Positions 1 to 15,281 of a stretch of DNA of 64,000 bases are shown in pieces. The notes beneath the pieces are model-generated. The model did not search any database. It had not been told where the DNA came from and was given only the letters and a program-made list of their open reading frames with translations. The position numbers and the translations under genes are program-made. This DNA comes from Takakia lepidozioides (lineage: Eukaryota > Streptophyta > Takakiopsida > Takakiales > Takakiaceae), in assembly GCA_030704615.1 (NCBI GenBank), contig CM060732.1, positions 75,745,053 through 75,809,052 on the forward strand. Direction: 5' to 3'. Positions within the stretch are counted from its first letter, which is position 1. The number at the start of each line of letters is the position of its first letter.

Positions 1-190
1 TATCTTGGCACAGTTTCGCAGTGTTACAGATGCCTCATTGTCACCTGCTGATGTACACACAATCCCAGGGGAGTCCAGCAGCTTCACATGCTTGTCCAGG
101 TGGATCTCTTCCATGGCCTTGGTCACACCACGGGTTGCACCCACATTGGCCACTCGAGTTCTCTTCAAGCTGTTGATGAGGCTGCTCATT
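1..190 (-). pseudogene. Nucleostemin-like (NSN1/GNL3) GTPase fragment, cut by the window edge
   Basis: Read on the minus strand from 190 down to 1, one open frame gives the part of a YlqF/nucleostemin GTPase just after the P-loop: SSLINSLKRTRVANVGAT, then a G2-like segment (GVTKAMEEIHLDKHVKLLD) and the G3 motif DSPGIV. In this family the GTPase motifs are permuted (G4-G5-G1-G2-G3) and about 250 residues precede G1. Here only SSL remains of the P-loop, the GK lysine is absent, and the minus-strand sequence from 191 to the start of the proteasome gene has no room for the N-terminal half or G4/G5. The ATG at 190 could act as a start, but the product would lack nucleotide-binding residues. It may be a truncated copy, or an exon whose upstream exons are displaced. 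Family identity is solid; gene status is inferred. Confidence 0.6.
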
Positions 191-695
191 TGGAAAATAG
201 GGGAATTCACTAGAATTTATAAGAAATAAATGGATGATTTTTCAAGTTTATTATGGATGAAAGTGGATTTCATTATTCACAAAGAGGAGCCATAACTTAC
301 ACGACTAGCAGCTTGTTTTGACTAACATCATAGGTTTCTTTCACAATTTTATTGGCTCTCTTGTAGAGAGAGACTTTGCGGAGACATGCAAGTCAACGGA
401 GAAAATGTGGTCAAAGTACGTTACACCGTGTCAAGGCGCTGATTGGTGTGGTGTGCTGAGTCATGCTCCCTAGTCTTACCTTCCTCTTATGTTTTGCCAA
501 AGCAAAGCAAGAGAGCCAATTGCCGTTTGAGGCTTGTTTATCTTAAAGTTTTTAATCAGGGGGTTCTTATTAGGGTTTGAGTAATTGGATTAGGGCTCGA
601 CTTGCTTCTGGGCTTGGACGCTGTTTCGCAGGCTCTTGTCATTTGCTTTGTGCTCGTCTGGGATTTGAGGAGAGCAACTCTAATTTGCAGCGACA
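191..695. other. Intergenic region and presumed alpha-5 proteasome promoter/leader
   Basis: This 505-bp stretch separates the GTPase fragment from the proteasome start codon. A minus-strand open stretch ends at a GTAAGT-like donor near 300, but I recognise no protein in it. The sequence before 696 is T-rich and contains a tagggttt telo-box-like word (570-577), which suits the promoter of a housekeeping gene. Confidence 0.4.
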
Positions 696-6050
<5,355 letters not shown>

Positions 6051-8400
6051 TTGCTTCCCTTCATTCTTTCATTGTCTTAACATCCACTGTTTCGACAAGG
6101 TGCCTATTTGTTGAGACTCCTCCCACAGTGCTTCTTCTGAGTTGATGCAATTTTTTGAGGTCTCTTACTTCTAGTCCCCGTAATGATAAGGTGGCTGCTG
6201 AAATTATACAGTTTGCTTTGTTCGTAAACTTTTGTTTGTTGATTTTGAAGTCTCACATTGTCGGACTTAGGGTGTAGGGGCTTTTGCTCAGTTTCTGCTT
6301 GTCACAAATTGGAGGTGAAGTGGTATGGAAGTGCAAATCACATGGCGGGGAAAATAACTTAATGTAGTAGATGACTGAGTATATGGAACAGTCATTGGTA
6401 GAAAGAAGGATAAGGCCAAATGAGTAAGGACGAAGACTCTAGTGTTTATGCTAGACCACACCTTCCAAATATGGAATCTTCAACCCACGGGAGCTTGGTT
6501 GAGTATGCCCGTTACCTTTCTCAGTGTTTGAAACTTGAATGGGTCGTCTGGCTTCCAAGTTGCTAATTCCAATGGCTATCAACCAGCATGGGCTTCCCTC
6601 AGGTCTGGTCAGGTTGAAAGCCTGTTCAGTAAATGCTGGAGAGATCGGCCTCACTGCTGGAAGCATAGTTTTGGTAACTGATCGCCTATAGTGTTCAAAA
6701 GATCACGCAAAGCCACATTGCTCTTTATTGAGGGCAGTGGATGTGATAAAGCTACATTGAAGGTAACATTGTCATCAATTGAGATTTGCTGCAGCACAGC
6801 TCGGGGAGTAATGACTAATGACTCTGTTTTCCTCCATATCTGTTATACTTGCAAGCAAAAATCCTGAGATCTGCAGAGGTGTCCATCAGTAATGAACACC
6901 CCTCTTGAAACCCATATGGAGCTGGGGCTCCACCATCCTCCACTGGCTCAAGACTCAGCAATACAAAGAACCATCACCCCGCAAGGGAGCCACCTTGGCC
7001 TCAACCAAGGAAGTCCTCAATTGCAGCCAAGAACAGCACCTCACATGAGTTACTATGTTTCACAAGACAATTCGAATATGCATTTCATACACTGGTATTA
7101 TTGACCATGCAACTTTACTTTCTCTTTCTGCACTTGAGTCCCGCCTGTTCTTTGAGATAAGACTAAGTGATCCTTTGCTCTGCAAATTGAAGTTGAGGTT
7201 GTGCGACCAGCAAAGTGACAAAACTCTGGAACTTTTTGATGCAATTCGGATTTGAGAAGCACACTGATTCTGATGGATTTGTAGGTAGGAGAATTCTACT
7301 CTGTTATACCCAGCAATTCAATGGAAACATGTAGGGGGCTGCAGTGTTCAAATGTGCAGCTACCTCTATTCATTCGATGGAGGGCAATACTTTTGCTTCA
7401 CCTAGCTTTGATTGTGTATGTTGGACATCATTTGGCAACCCATGTCATGAAAATGCTTCACCAGATCTCTAAATTAGAGGGAGGTGAACAGATGAAGTGG
7501 GTAGGGTAGTAGCCTTGGGTTGTGATGGATTCAGACTGAGAAAATTCATTGGTGTGGATGTTGCAGTGGAGTAGTTTTTGATCTGCTTGCTTGTTTTGCA
7601 GTGTAGGAGAATTTGAATATGTGCAGCTTAAAGAGTAGACAAGTGTAGAAATTGAATAAGATGTGTGGATGTGAGACTTCTTGTATTCTCGAAGAATCCA
7701 CATCAGTGGAAAAGGCCATTTTCAGTGGTAGCTGTGTAACTGGCTCTGCAGGGGGCTGTACTTGTTATGAATAACTGGCTTTGCAGGGACAGAGTCTGTA
7801 ATGAACAAATCAATGGAAGACATCAACTCTATATTGCAGTGATGCCTATCGATCATGGCAGAGAAAGTAGATTGGAAGAAGATATGGTGAGAAGGGAAGA
7901 TGAGAGAAGGACCTTTTAGGAAGGAGAAGGACCTATACAATCGGTACTTTTGAGAAAAAGAAACCCACTGTAGAGTCATAATTGGTCAGAAAACCCTTAC
8001 GAACACATCATATTACAGAAAACTGCTACAAAACATTCTAGCACTCCTGTATATTGGTATTGTGGAAGCAAATTATAAGCACCTCAGCCAAAGAAACAAA
8101 TGAGTACACCTTCATCCATTTATACCTCACATTGCGTAACCTGCCCTGTACAAGGTCTAGTTTAGAGGTAAAGGTAGGAGGAGCTTAGAGAGGAAGGTCA
8201 CCAAGAATAAGTTGACTGCTACTTAACTTTTCCTTCTTGGGCTATGGCTACTCTTGTTATCTTTCAATTTGTCATCAATAGCCCTGTGACTTGTGACACT
8301 GGGATTTATGTGTGTAGCACCCAAGGCCAAATCTTGTGTTATTGCAAGAAAGCTTGTGCGCCAAAGGGTGACATCATGAATAATGGGTGACATCATAAGA
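6051..8400. other. Intergenic, no recognised gene
   Basis: This stretch holds the alpha-5 3' UTR and some 2.2 kb of low-information sequence. Open frames up to 85 codons occur on both strands (for example 6892-7104 and 7722-7979), but none shows a domain, a repeat pattern or splice-supported continuation. I see no repeat with terminal structure. Confidence 0.5.
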
Positions 8401-8479
8401 GCCGCCCAATTTCTTCCTACTCATAACACATTTCATAATCTTCTGGGGCCTGCAGAAGAAAACAGGGATGTGGGAATAA

Positions 8480-9260
8480 CAGATCGTGCACCCATAAACA
8501 TTCTCAACAGGGATCCACAGGCCGTTGCTGCATATGAGCTGCTCTCGAACATTTATGCTGCAGTTGGTAGGTGGAGACAAAGAAAAGGTGAGACAATTGA
8601 TGGAGGTCACAGGTGTCCAGAGAGAGGTCGGAGGTGGACAACCCGGGTGCATACATTCTTTGTAGAAGACAAATTGCATCCAAATTGAGGAGTGAGGCAT
8701 GGGTGTGGTAGTGAGGCCTTGGAGATCTATGAGCAAATGTTGCAGGAAGAGGTGTCTCCTGACAGGGTCACATTCAATTATGCTCTCACGGCTTGTGAGA
8801 ATAGGAGCCGTGGAGAAGGGCAAACAGGTCCATACTGGTCTCATCAAAGCTGGAATTAAATCAGATACCAAACTGGACACTGCCCTTGCTGCCATGTATG
8901 CATGCTAATGCGGAAGCATGACAGATGTGCATAAAGTGCTTGACAATATGGTCCAACGAAATTCATGGAATGCAATGATCACAGGATATGCTCAGTATGG
9001 GTGTGGTAGGCAGGCTTTTGAGACCTAGAGAACATGATAGGGGAAGTGATAAGGCCCAATCAGGTCACATTCAATTGCATTCTCAATGCTTGTGCCAGCC
9101 TAGGAGCACTGGAGAAGATTCATGCGGACATTGTTAAAGCTGGAATTGTGCCAAATATCATTCTGGACACTGCCCATGTCGCCATGTATGCCAAATGTGG
9201 AAAGTTAAAGACGCATGTAAGTGTTTGACAATATGGCTGAAAGAGATGTGGTCTCACAAC
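8480..9260 (+). pseudogene. Rearranged PPR gene remnant
   Basis: The translation shows PPR-family pieces in several frames. First comes an E/E+ segment (LNRDPQAVAAYELLSNIYAA, then TTRVHTFFVEDKLHPN near 8640-8680). PPR units follow: LEIYEQMLQEEVSPDRVTFN near 8720-8775, VHTGLIKAGIKSDTKLDTAL near 8828-8890, SWNAMITGYAQYG near 8963-9002, then VTFNCILNACASLGALEKIH near 9060-9120. A stop follows AAMYAC at about 8907, and there are further frame changes and stops. In intact genes the E/E+ region ends the protein; here more PPR units follow it, so the locus is rearranged as well as disabled. Not expected to make protein. Confidence 0.8.
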
Positions 9261-9972
9261 CACATTATAACTGGGAGTTCATAGCAACCCTGTCATATAT
9301 CACTTGGTCTTAGCTTTCTCTGTATCCTTTTGGCTGCAAGAATGGAAATGAAAAGGTAATTCTGAACAGGTTAAAGACAAGAGAAAGCAATGTGTCTAGA
9401 GACTCTTGGGCCAAATGCCTACTGCTACGTTGCCAGAGAGTTCAACTGAGTGGTGTTGTCTCCGAGAGCTGGATTGCCAACATCTCCCTTATGCAACTGC
9501 CCCCACCATTGGTTTCAGATACCTACTGACAGAAAGTACAAGTTTAATCTGGCATGTGGATCCAGCAGGGAATAGATCCTAAGACACTTTCTGACAAAAT
9601 AGCACTCGTGCAGCTCAGCAAGGAATAACATGGCCAGCAATGGTACTGTCCATCTCAATGACGAGATGATGCGCCCAGAGAAAGCCCACTTCCTCCTACT
9701 GACCCCATGGCATTACAGATCCAAGGATCCTGGGCTCTAGATTGGAAACTCGTCATGCACACTCAACAATAGTGTTGAAAGGAATTCCAGGCACAGGTCG
9801 TATATGCTCCTAAGTAGCCCACAACACGTGTAGCTAATGCAAGGGCATTTTCAGGACACCTATGGCTTAGCTCCCCAAAGGTAAGGGGAAATTGATCCAC
9901 GGATAACGTTGCAACATAATGTTCTCCCCAAACAAGCCTTCACCTGTTAGAATGCATGAAGGCACCTCCTCT
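9261..9972. other. Intergenic, nothing recognised
   Basis: About 0.7 kb between the PPR remnant and the 3' end of the MRG gene. I see no protein signature, terminal repeat or tandem array; it probably includes the MRG 3' UTR at its right end. Confidence 0.5.
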
Positions 9973-10893
9973 TCAGTGCTGTGCATCGTAGCTCGACAGG
10001 AAAAAACTGCTCTGATTCCTCTGCAAAAACTTGAGGAAGTCTGTCAGCTTCTGTTGCAATAGAATTGAAGCTTCCTGCTCCATGTTTGTGTAGGACAACA
10101 GCTCTGGCAGTTTCACAAACAATCTCAGAAGATGTTCCGCGCCGTATATGCCAGAGGGGGGTATTGTGCCGCCCGGGGGCACGGCAAGGGCATACTGAGG
10201 GCGCTCCTGAGCATACAGTAGCATAGCTGGCAGAGATTTGTCAAAATATGTGCGCAGTCCATTCAAAACCTCACTCAAAGAATCCTCTATGGCACCATCC
10301 CGCTTGGTCTTGAATTCCAGGTACTTTTTTAAGATCTCCTCCACAGTGGGACTCCTGGGAAGCTTGATCATCTTACCCAGCTGAGTGATGAACTCCCAGT
10401 CGTCAACGAGCTGCTTCTTCAAAGTTCCAGGCAACACGATCTTGAGCACCTGGTCCGGCTCTTCAGCATCTTTGGTCTCAACTAAAGGATCCGATTTCCG
10501 TTTCTTGCCTCTAGTAACAGAAGGCTTCACCTCTGGTTTCGCTTCCTCCCCCTTCTCAGGCAACCCTTTAGGTTTACCTTGTGGTGCACGGCCTTTGGAT
10601 TGCTTATCCGAACTTTGATGCTTGAAGAGCTTCTTCTGCTTCTCCAAGTTGGCTTCCGTGAGCTTCATCAGGCGGTCTGGGCCCACCCATTCATCCCAAT
10701 TCTTCGACCACCCAAGATAGTGCACAAAAAACTTCCACTCCTTCTTCCGAAATTCTGCTCTCTGAATCTTTGCCTCGTATATGAGAGGGCCATGGTATGC
10801 AAGCACCTTCTCCCCCTCCCTGAACTGACCACTCTCCTTGTCATCTCCTCCTTCCTCTGCCTCCTCCTTCACTCCCGCACCTGCACTACCCAT
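9973..10893 (-). CDS. MRG1: MRG-family (MORF4-related) chromatin reader
   Basis: Intact single-exon frame of 306 residues starting at the ATG at 10893. An N-terminal chromo-barrel (about residues 22-80) is marked by FREGEKVLAYHGPLIYEAKI and VHYLGWSKNWDEWVG, with the tyrosine and tryptophans expected for an aromatic cage that reads methylated H3K36/H3K4. A basic, lysine-rich linker (about 88-140, with GKKRK as likely nuclear signal) leads to the MRG domain (about 148-300): KIVLPGTLKKQLVDDWEFIT, KLPRSPTVEEILKKYLEFK, and PSGIYGAEHLLRLFVKLPEL. Plant MRG1/MRG2 proteins bind methylated H3 and recruit acetyltransferase complexes to flowering genes. Length fits the family. There is no intron, whereas the Arabidopsis genes are, as I recall, interrupted. 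The plant paralogue number cannot be assigned, so the symbol stands for the family. Divergent from HISN3. Confidence 0.93.
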   Translation of the reverse strand: MGSAGAGVKEEAEEGGDDKESGQFREGEKVLAYHGPLIYEAKIQRAEFRKKEWKFFVHYLGWSKNWDEWVGPDRLMKLTEANLEKQKKLFKHQSSDKQSKGRAPQGKPKGLPEKGEEAKPEVKPSVTRGKKRKSDPLVETKDAEEPDQVLKIVLPGTLKKQLVDDWEFITQLGKMIKLPRSPTVEEILKKYLEFKTKRDGAIEDSLSEVLNGLRTYFDKSLPAMLLYAQERPQYALAVPPGGTIPPSGIYGAEHLLRLFVKLPELLSYTNMEQEASILLQQKLTDFLKFLQRNQSSFFLSSYDAQH

Positions 10894-11185
10894 CTCTCTT
10901 CTCCCAATCGCTCCCCCTTCCTGCCAATCTCTTCTCTCTCTCTTGCAATCTTACCAACAATCAGCAATCCCTAAGCAACCCAATTAACTTACCCGCTGCT
11001 TACCTTCCACTAACCCTAGTCATTAACAGAATTGGCGGGCAGATCAGGGTGAGGGTGAATGAGTCACCCGCCTAACATAGGGTTTGTTGGTTTGTCTAAC
11101 GGTTTTGTATGTGGGGTCGGATGAGGAGCATCGGGGTGAGACAGTCCGGCGTAGATTGCAGTGGAGTCGAGACAAAGATTCGAAA
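10894..11185. promoter_or_regulatory. Shared divergent promoter of MRG and HISN3
   Basis: Only 292 bp separate the two start codons. The interval carries an aaccctag word near 11011 and tagggttt at 11078-11085, which are telo-box motifs in opposite orientations. Telo boxes are common upstream of plant housekeeping genes. No TATA box stands out. Bidirectional use is inferred from spacing. Confidence 0.5.
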
Positions 11186-12181
11186 ATGGGTGTCAAATCC
11201 TTTGTTCACAAACCGAACTGCTGCCTGAGCCATTACCTCTGCGGATCGAGGGCTATGGCGGGAATGACATTCCACCTACACGTATGCTTGGGAAGCCCTA
11301 GAAGGCTCTCACTGCGGGCTCTCAGTTCTGATGCAGCAGACCTGTCGGCAGAGATTTCCCGGCAATGCAGGGGCGCTATGCGATTTCGACCTTGCATTGA
11401 CATTCACAAGGGCAAAGTGAAACAAATTGTGGGATCCACCTTGCGAGACTTGCCAGAGGAAGGGATGTCAGGAACTGCTGCCCCTCTTATTACGAACTTT
11501 GAATCTCAAAAATCAGCTGCAGAGTTTGCTGACATGTATAAAGAGGATGGCTTAGAAGGGGGTCATGTCATCATGCTTGGGGCAGACCATGCTAGTCACG
11601 CTGCTGCTCTGGAAGCTTTGGCAGCCTATCCTGGTGGGCTCCAAGTTGGGGGAGGTGTAAATGCTGAGAATGCAGGGCCATATCTGGATGCAGGAGCTAG
11701 CCATGTCATAGTCACCTCTTACGTGTTCAGGGATGGGAAACTGGACACAGAAAGGCTGCAGCAGCTGGTGCACACAATAGGGAAACAGAGGCTGGTCTTG
11801 GACCTCAGCTGCCGGAAAAAGGATGGGCTTTACATGGTTGTGACAGACCGCTGGCAGCGCTTCAGTGATCTGATACTGAGTGAAGCCAACCTAGCCTGGC
11901 TTGCAGCTTCTGCTGATGAGTTCCTAGTACATGGTGTTGATGTTGAAGGAAAGAGGCTGGGAATTGATGATGATCTTGTCAGTTTGCTTGGAAAATGGTC
12001 GCCAATTCCAGTTACGTATGCTGGTGGAGCAACTACATTGACCGATCTGGAGCGCATCAAGGTTGCTGGGGCTGGAACTGTGGATGTCACAATAGGAAGT
12101 GCTCTTGATATCTTCGGTGGTGATTTGCCATACAGGGAAGTTGTGGCTTGGCATAAATTGCAGCTGGCAGCATCTCACTAA
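11186..12181 (+). CDS. HISN3: BBMII isomerase (HisA-type), histidine biosynthesis, plastid
   Basis: 5'-ProFAR isomerase converts the aminoaldose ProFAR to the aminoketose PRFAR, the fourth step of histidine synthesis, in the chloroplast. From the first ATG at 11186 the frame encodes 331 residues without introns. The first 60 or so are rich in Ser, Arg and Ala with few acidic residues, which suits a transit peptide. The (beta/alpha)8 barrel then begins at [20 protein letters not shown], whose Asp is the first catalytic acid. [22 protein letters not shown] (phosphate loop), [20 protein letters not shown] (second acid), [36 protein letters not shown] and [12 protein letters not shown] follow. 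The frame stays open upstream of 11186, but only with a TTG codon; a later ATG at 11255 is also possible. Plant homologues run near 300 residues. Confidence 0.95.
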   Translation: MGVKSFVHKPNCCLSHYLCGSRAMAGMTFHLHVCLGSPRRLSLRALSSDAADLSAEISRQCRGAMRFRPCIDIHKGKVKQIVGSTLRDLPEEGMSGTAAPLITNFESQKSAAEFADMYKEDGLEGGHVIMLGADHASHAAALEALAAYPGGLQVGGGVNAENAGPYLDAGASHVIVTSYVFRDGKLDTERLQQLVHTIGKQRLVLDLSCRKKDGLYMVVTDRWQRFSDLILSEANLAWLAASADEFLVHGVDVEGKRLGIDDDLVSLLGKWSPIPVTYAGGATTLTDLERIKVAGAGTVDVTIGSALDIFGGDLPYREVVAWHKLQLAASH

Positions 12182-12599
12182 CTTGAGAACCAAAGAACCC
12201 AGGTTCCATCATGGCTAATGTGCAAGCTTCATATCTCTCTGATCGAGACCCAAACATAGAGATGAGACAAACAGAGGGAGGAAGTGTGAGAGAGAATTTA
12301 TGTTCTAGTGTAATGCTCTCCCTTTAAGACACTATTCTCTGTGGCTGCAATAGGTAGCCCACAGGTAGTGCATCCGTCCTATAAAACCGAGCTTTACTCT
12401 AGTCATGACATTTTCGACTCGCAAAAAAACCCGCACCTCTCGCCGGGCGGATAAGGATGCAACTTCATGCATATTTGGGATAATGGGGCCTTGCTTGCTT
12501 CCTGCTTCGCTAGCTGCTTCTGCTATTTCTTCCCACAGGGCTTTGGCTGGATGGAATTTTGGTGACCCAAGACCTCCCCAGCTCCTGCATTTCCCTCTC

Positions 12600-13509
12600 T
12601 TCCTTCCCTTCTAATCAGAGATCCCTACCAGCTTGGCTTGGATTTCATTCCTCAAGCTCCTGGGGGGCTTTCTGGGCTTTTCATTGCCCGGGTTCTTGAA
12701 GGTTGGAAGTTTATCTGTTCACCTGCTGGTGTCCTCCCCTTCTCTGGCTTCCTTGCAGGAGGATTCTTTGTTTGCTATCCGGGTTATATGCATGGCTTCA
12801 GGCTCTCTGAACCCTAAGCTGGCCAACGGCGGTCATGACAACCCGTACCTTTTCTGGTTTCTGTCTGCTCCCTTGTCCTTGCTACAGTTTGACCCTGGTG
12901 AAGTGTTAAACTTGGATACTCGCTCTTGAATCCTGTGTCCTCCTTGGATCGTAAGTGGACTGCGAAGTGGGCCCATTTACCTGGTTGCCTTGCCCATCAG
13001 CCTGGAAGCTCATTTGGAGACATGTTTGGCGTAAAGACAGAGCTGCTCGTGTTTCTGGTTTCCTTTGGAAATTGGTTAATTGTATCCTTTCTGTTCGGAC
13101 CTATTTTCCTGACTACCCTCAGAATTATTCTTTGTGCTTCTGGCAGGTCCCTAAGTCCTTAGAGCACTGTCTCTTGTTCTGCCCCGTGGCCAGGGGTGCC
13201 TGGAGCAGAGCTTTGGCCTATTATTCGTTTGGAAGCCACTCCCCTCTGATTTCACTTCTGTTGTGCTTTTGAATTTCTCTGTGGTCTTCTTGCCCAGTGT
13301 GGGCAGCTCTAAGGGCCCATACTTTGTGGAATATTTGGAAGGCTAGATGTGGGAATGTTTTTGATGGTAAACCGAGCTGTGTGAGGTCAATCCTGTTTAA
13401 GGCTCACTCGGACTTGATGTCTGAGGCCCGAAAGGCATGGCAGGTTTTGGGGGAAGCTTCTGGCAGGTGCGGACAGAGATGCAAAACACAGCTCTTCGCA
13501 GAACGATAG
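12600..13509 (+). mobile_element. Decayed plant LINE (reverse-transcriptase zinc domain)
   Basis: Frames on the plus strand carry the C-terminal zf-RVT region of a plant LINE: AWKLIWRHVWRKDRAARVSG with FLWKLVN (about 13000-13080), SLEHCLLFCPVARGAWSRAL (about 13158-13215), and LWNIWKARCGNVFDGKPSC (about 13325-13380). Stops and frameshifts separate the pieces. Upstream frames (12600-12900) look like the same element but are too decayed to assign. It is a different family from the short copies elsewhere in this window. The borders are approximate and I found no target duplication. Confidence 0.7.
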
Positions 13510-15281
13510 CTCCTGGGGAAGAGGTGGTCGTATCTGCACCAGACACTTGGATTCAGGTCTTAGTCCACTCACAAACCAAGTCTTCTGTAATCCTGGTGCT
13601 GGTACAGCAGCCAGCTTTTTCATCATCAGCACATACTGAATGTGGCTTTCTACTGCAGGTTTTGGTCCATTTGCCGCTGTGGTGTCGGCCTTTCTGTATC
13701 TGAAACTAAGGTAATATGGAAGGACGACATCCCGCCAAGCTGGCAGCTCTCGTAGTTCTAAGCGTTCTCCCCTTCTGGGTGACGAGTCCGAGGTTAATTG
13801 GAAGCACCGCAGGTGTATTAGGAAGGGTAGATCTCGGGTGCAGCTCTCCTTCGGTAGTCTTGGAGCTAATTAGTGCAGCTCAGGCAGTTCCTGTAGGATC
13901 TATTCTGCTATGATCCTCGTTTTCTTTTCTCTTGCTCTGGACACGAAGCAGCGACTTCCGATATCAGCCTCTCTATGGCAGCCCTCTGGAGGTTATTTTT
14001 TCCTCTTGTACCGGGCCTGGCAGTGTTTTTTTAATATGATTTACAGGGCCTCTGTCCCCTTTTCTTAAGGGAAAAAAACCCCCTTTACCCGTGGGTAAAG
14101 TCTGAAGAGGAAGAAGAGAACTAACTCGACATATCCCTGTTCCGTTCACCATCCAAAACAGCAAGGCATTGCAAGATATCACAGCCATGGAAGGAAGAAA
14201 TATGAGAAAGCCTTAAGAACTTTACTTGTTGAGAGTGAATCTAAATCTGAAGCTTCAACACTGCCGAAGTTCAAAACGCATGATTCAAATTAGTGCAAGG
14301 TCTCCTGATAGATTTCTGAAGTACATCTCTTGAAGTTCTTCCAAGGGATGGTGGTATCTTCGAGCTTTGTCGCTCTTCGAGCTGAGTGTCCTACTAATAG
14401 AAACGTGATTGATGAAGGTGCTGATGGACAACAGATGGTCCACTACAGTACACACTTTTGCAATTTATCCCATTACCTTGCTGGTGCACTGTAGAGCTTG
14501 ACATCATTTGCTAGGGAGCTGACTAGAAGAGTCGGACTGCCATGCAACCACCGCTCTGGACAAACTAGCCATCTATTTGTTCCTCCATTGTGGTAGAATT
14601 TCTCTTCAGAGGATATGCTGGATGTTTCTGACTCGCACGTCCACGCACACACCCTGGGGTCCAGCTACAACTAAACTTCACTCTTCCACAATTGCAGATT
14701 CCTCTTTAATAGATATGTATGCTACCCGCATCCAACTTCCAGCGTGTTGAGGATGATAAACTGGGACGCTATATTACCTTCCCTGGCATAATGAGGGCTG
14801 ACTCTTGGACTCCATAGTGGTTTCCTCAAAATCTTTGAAAACATCTGCCCAAAATACTGTAGCTTACATCCATTACTGTGTTAATGTAAAGTGATTAAGG
14901 CATTTACAGTGACTTGAAAGGTCTTTGAAAGGCTGCATGACACAGCCTATGAAACTAGAGGATCTGATTCCAAACCCCAAACTGTGGAGAGCTTGCTCTG
15001 GGGACAAAACAAGTCAGTGCTAATGGCTTCAAGAGACGACCTTGCTGTCTTCGGACAAAGCCATATACTGTGAGTGGGTGTTTGAGGTCCAGCCCAACCA
15101 TTCAGCAAAGCTAAGAACTACTTCAGGCTTGTTGTGATCTTCTGTTTCTGTCACAATTCCTAGAAATGAAAAGGGTACAATGAAATAAAGCATACTAGAG
15201 CTTTGAATCAAAAAGGAGGATAACACAGGAATCACATTTTCCAGTACAAACACTCATAAAATACAAAAAAATGGAAGTGTT
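13510..15281. other. Intergenic, possibly more LINE decay at the left
   Basis: No intact gene is visible between the LINE remnant and the petC stop codon. The first 400 bp may belong to the LINE 3' end. A small palindrome-like run (ccccttttcttaagggaaaaaaacccccttt, given in part: cttaaggg near 14063) is present. The right end should hold the petC 3' UTR. Confidence 0.45.

Noticed and set aside
301-420. A minus-strand stretch reading SLYKRANKIVKETYDVSQNK before a GTAAGT donor
   Set aside because: It resembled an upstream exon of the GTPase fragment, but does not match the expected G4/G5 region and I know no protein with it.
6892-7104. A 70-codon frame before 7.1 kb tested as a small gene
   Set aside because: No start context, domain or homologous pattern; frames of this length occur by chance here.
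10385-10974. Plus-strand frames over the MRG gene
   Set aside because: They are antisense shadows of an intact, family-matching MRG frame.
12955-13509. Part of the same LINE family as the seven short copies
   Set aside because: Its zinc-domain spacing and WNIWKAR segment differ from the CPLCG...HFLIHCP knuckle at 28817, and it lacks the shared 3' tail.
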